Positions 7,207-7,244 of a stretch of 7,244 bases of DNA are shown here, piece after piece. The first letter of the stretch is position 1. Each line of letters begins with the position of its first letter. The translations under genes and the position numbers were made by a program. The DNA lies in NCBI GenBank assembly GCA_013815405.1, contig JACDGF010000106.1:1-7244 (forward strand). The letters are read 5' to 3'. Origin of the DNA: Caulobacteraceae bacterium. Its GTDB lineage: Bacteria; Pseudomonadota; Alphaproteobacteria; Caulobacterales; Caulobacteraceae. The notes under the pieces were generated by a model that was not told the DNA's origin, ran no database searches, and saw nothing but the letters and a program-made list of their open reading frames with translations.

Positions 7207-7244
7207 GCGCCCAGCCCCCCGCGCACCTGACGCAGCACCGACAG
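7203..7244 (-). CDS. C-terminal 13 codons of an unidentified upstream gene
   Basis: On the minus strand one frame reads LSVLRQVRGGLGA and then TGA at 7205-7203. That TGA overlaps the GTG start of the next gene (GTGA), the same junction type as within the hut operon. This suggests a co-transcribed gene that enters from the right edge. Too short to identify. Confidence 0.5.
   Translation of the reverse strand: MSVLRQVRGGLGA

Noticed and set aside
5149..7230. 693-codon open frame on the plus strand across hutU and the gene beyond
   Set aside because: It is out of frame with hutU for most of its length and gives repetitive Arg/Pro/Gly sequence. It results from few stop codons in GC-rich DNA.

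Overview
The window is very GC-rich (about 70% by eye) and carries a nearly complete histidine-utilisation (hut) locus. Gene order, the HutF/HutG version of the pathway, GTG starts and base composition suggest an alphaproteobacterium. A Caulobacter/Phenylobacterium-like host is my best guess, made from general recognition and not from a search.

Layout. Positions 1-921 (minus strand) hold hutF, cut off by the left edge. Positions 922-1111 form a divergent regulatory region. It contains a perfect 14-bp palindrome (949-962) that fits the HutC/GntR operator pattern, followed by an inverted pair of REP-like hairpins (1029-1095) that ends 16 nt before the hutI start. Positions 1112-6490 (plus strand) are a tightly packed operon hutI-hutH-hutG-hutU, in which every junction is a 4-nt stop/start overlap (GTGA, ATGA, ATGA). 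After a 35-bp convergent gap, a minus-strand gene of uncertain function (6526-7206) follows. The last 13 codons of another minus-strand gene (7203-7244) overlap its GTG start.

How the genes work together. HutH deaminates histidine to urocanate, HutU hydrates urocanate to imidazolonepropionate, and HutI opens the ring to N-formimino-L-glutamate. HutF deiminates that to N-formyl-L-glutamate plus ammonia, and HutG hydrolyses it to glutamate plus formate. This is the five-step route, in contrast to the four-step route in which a formiminoglutamase releases formamide. HutF and HutG act in sequence but lie on opposite transcripts, so a single operator between the promoters is a simple way to co-regulate them. 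The regulator gene (hutC) and any transporter are not in the window.

The least ordinary parts are not the enzymes. They are two different inverted-pair palindromic elements at operon junctions. One forms the hutI leader. The other lies inside the 3' end of hutG, is translated as a C-terminal tail of about 50 residues, and runs up to the hutU ribosome-binding site. I see no new biological system here; the enzymes are all standard.
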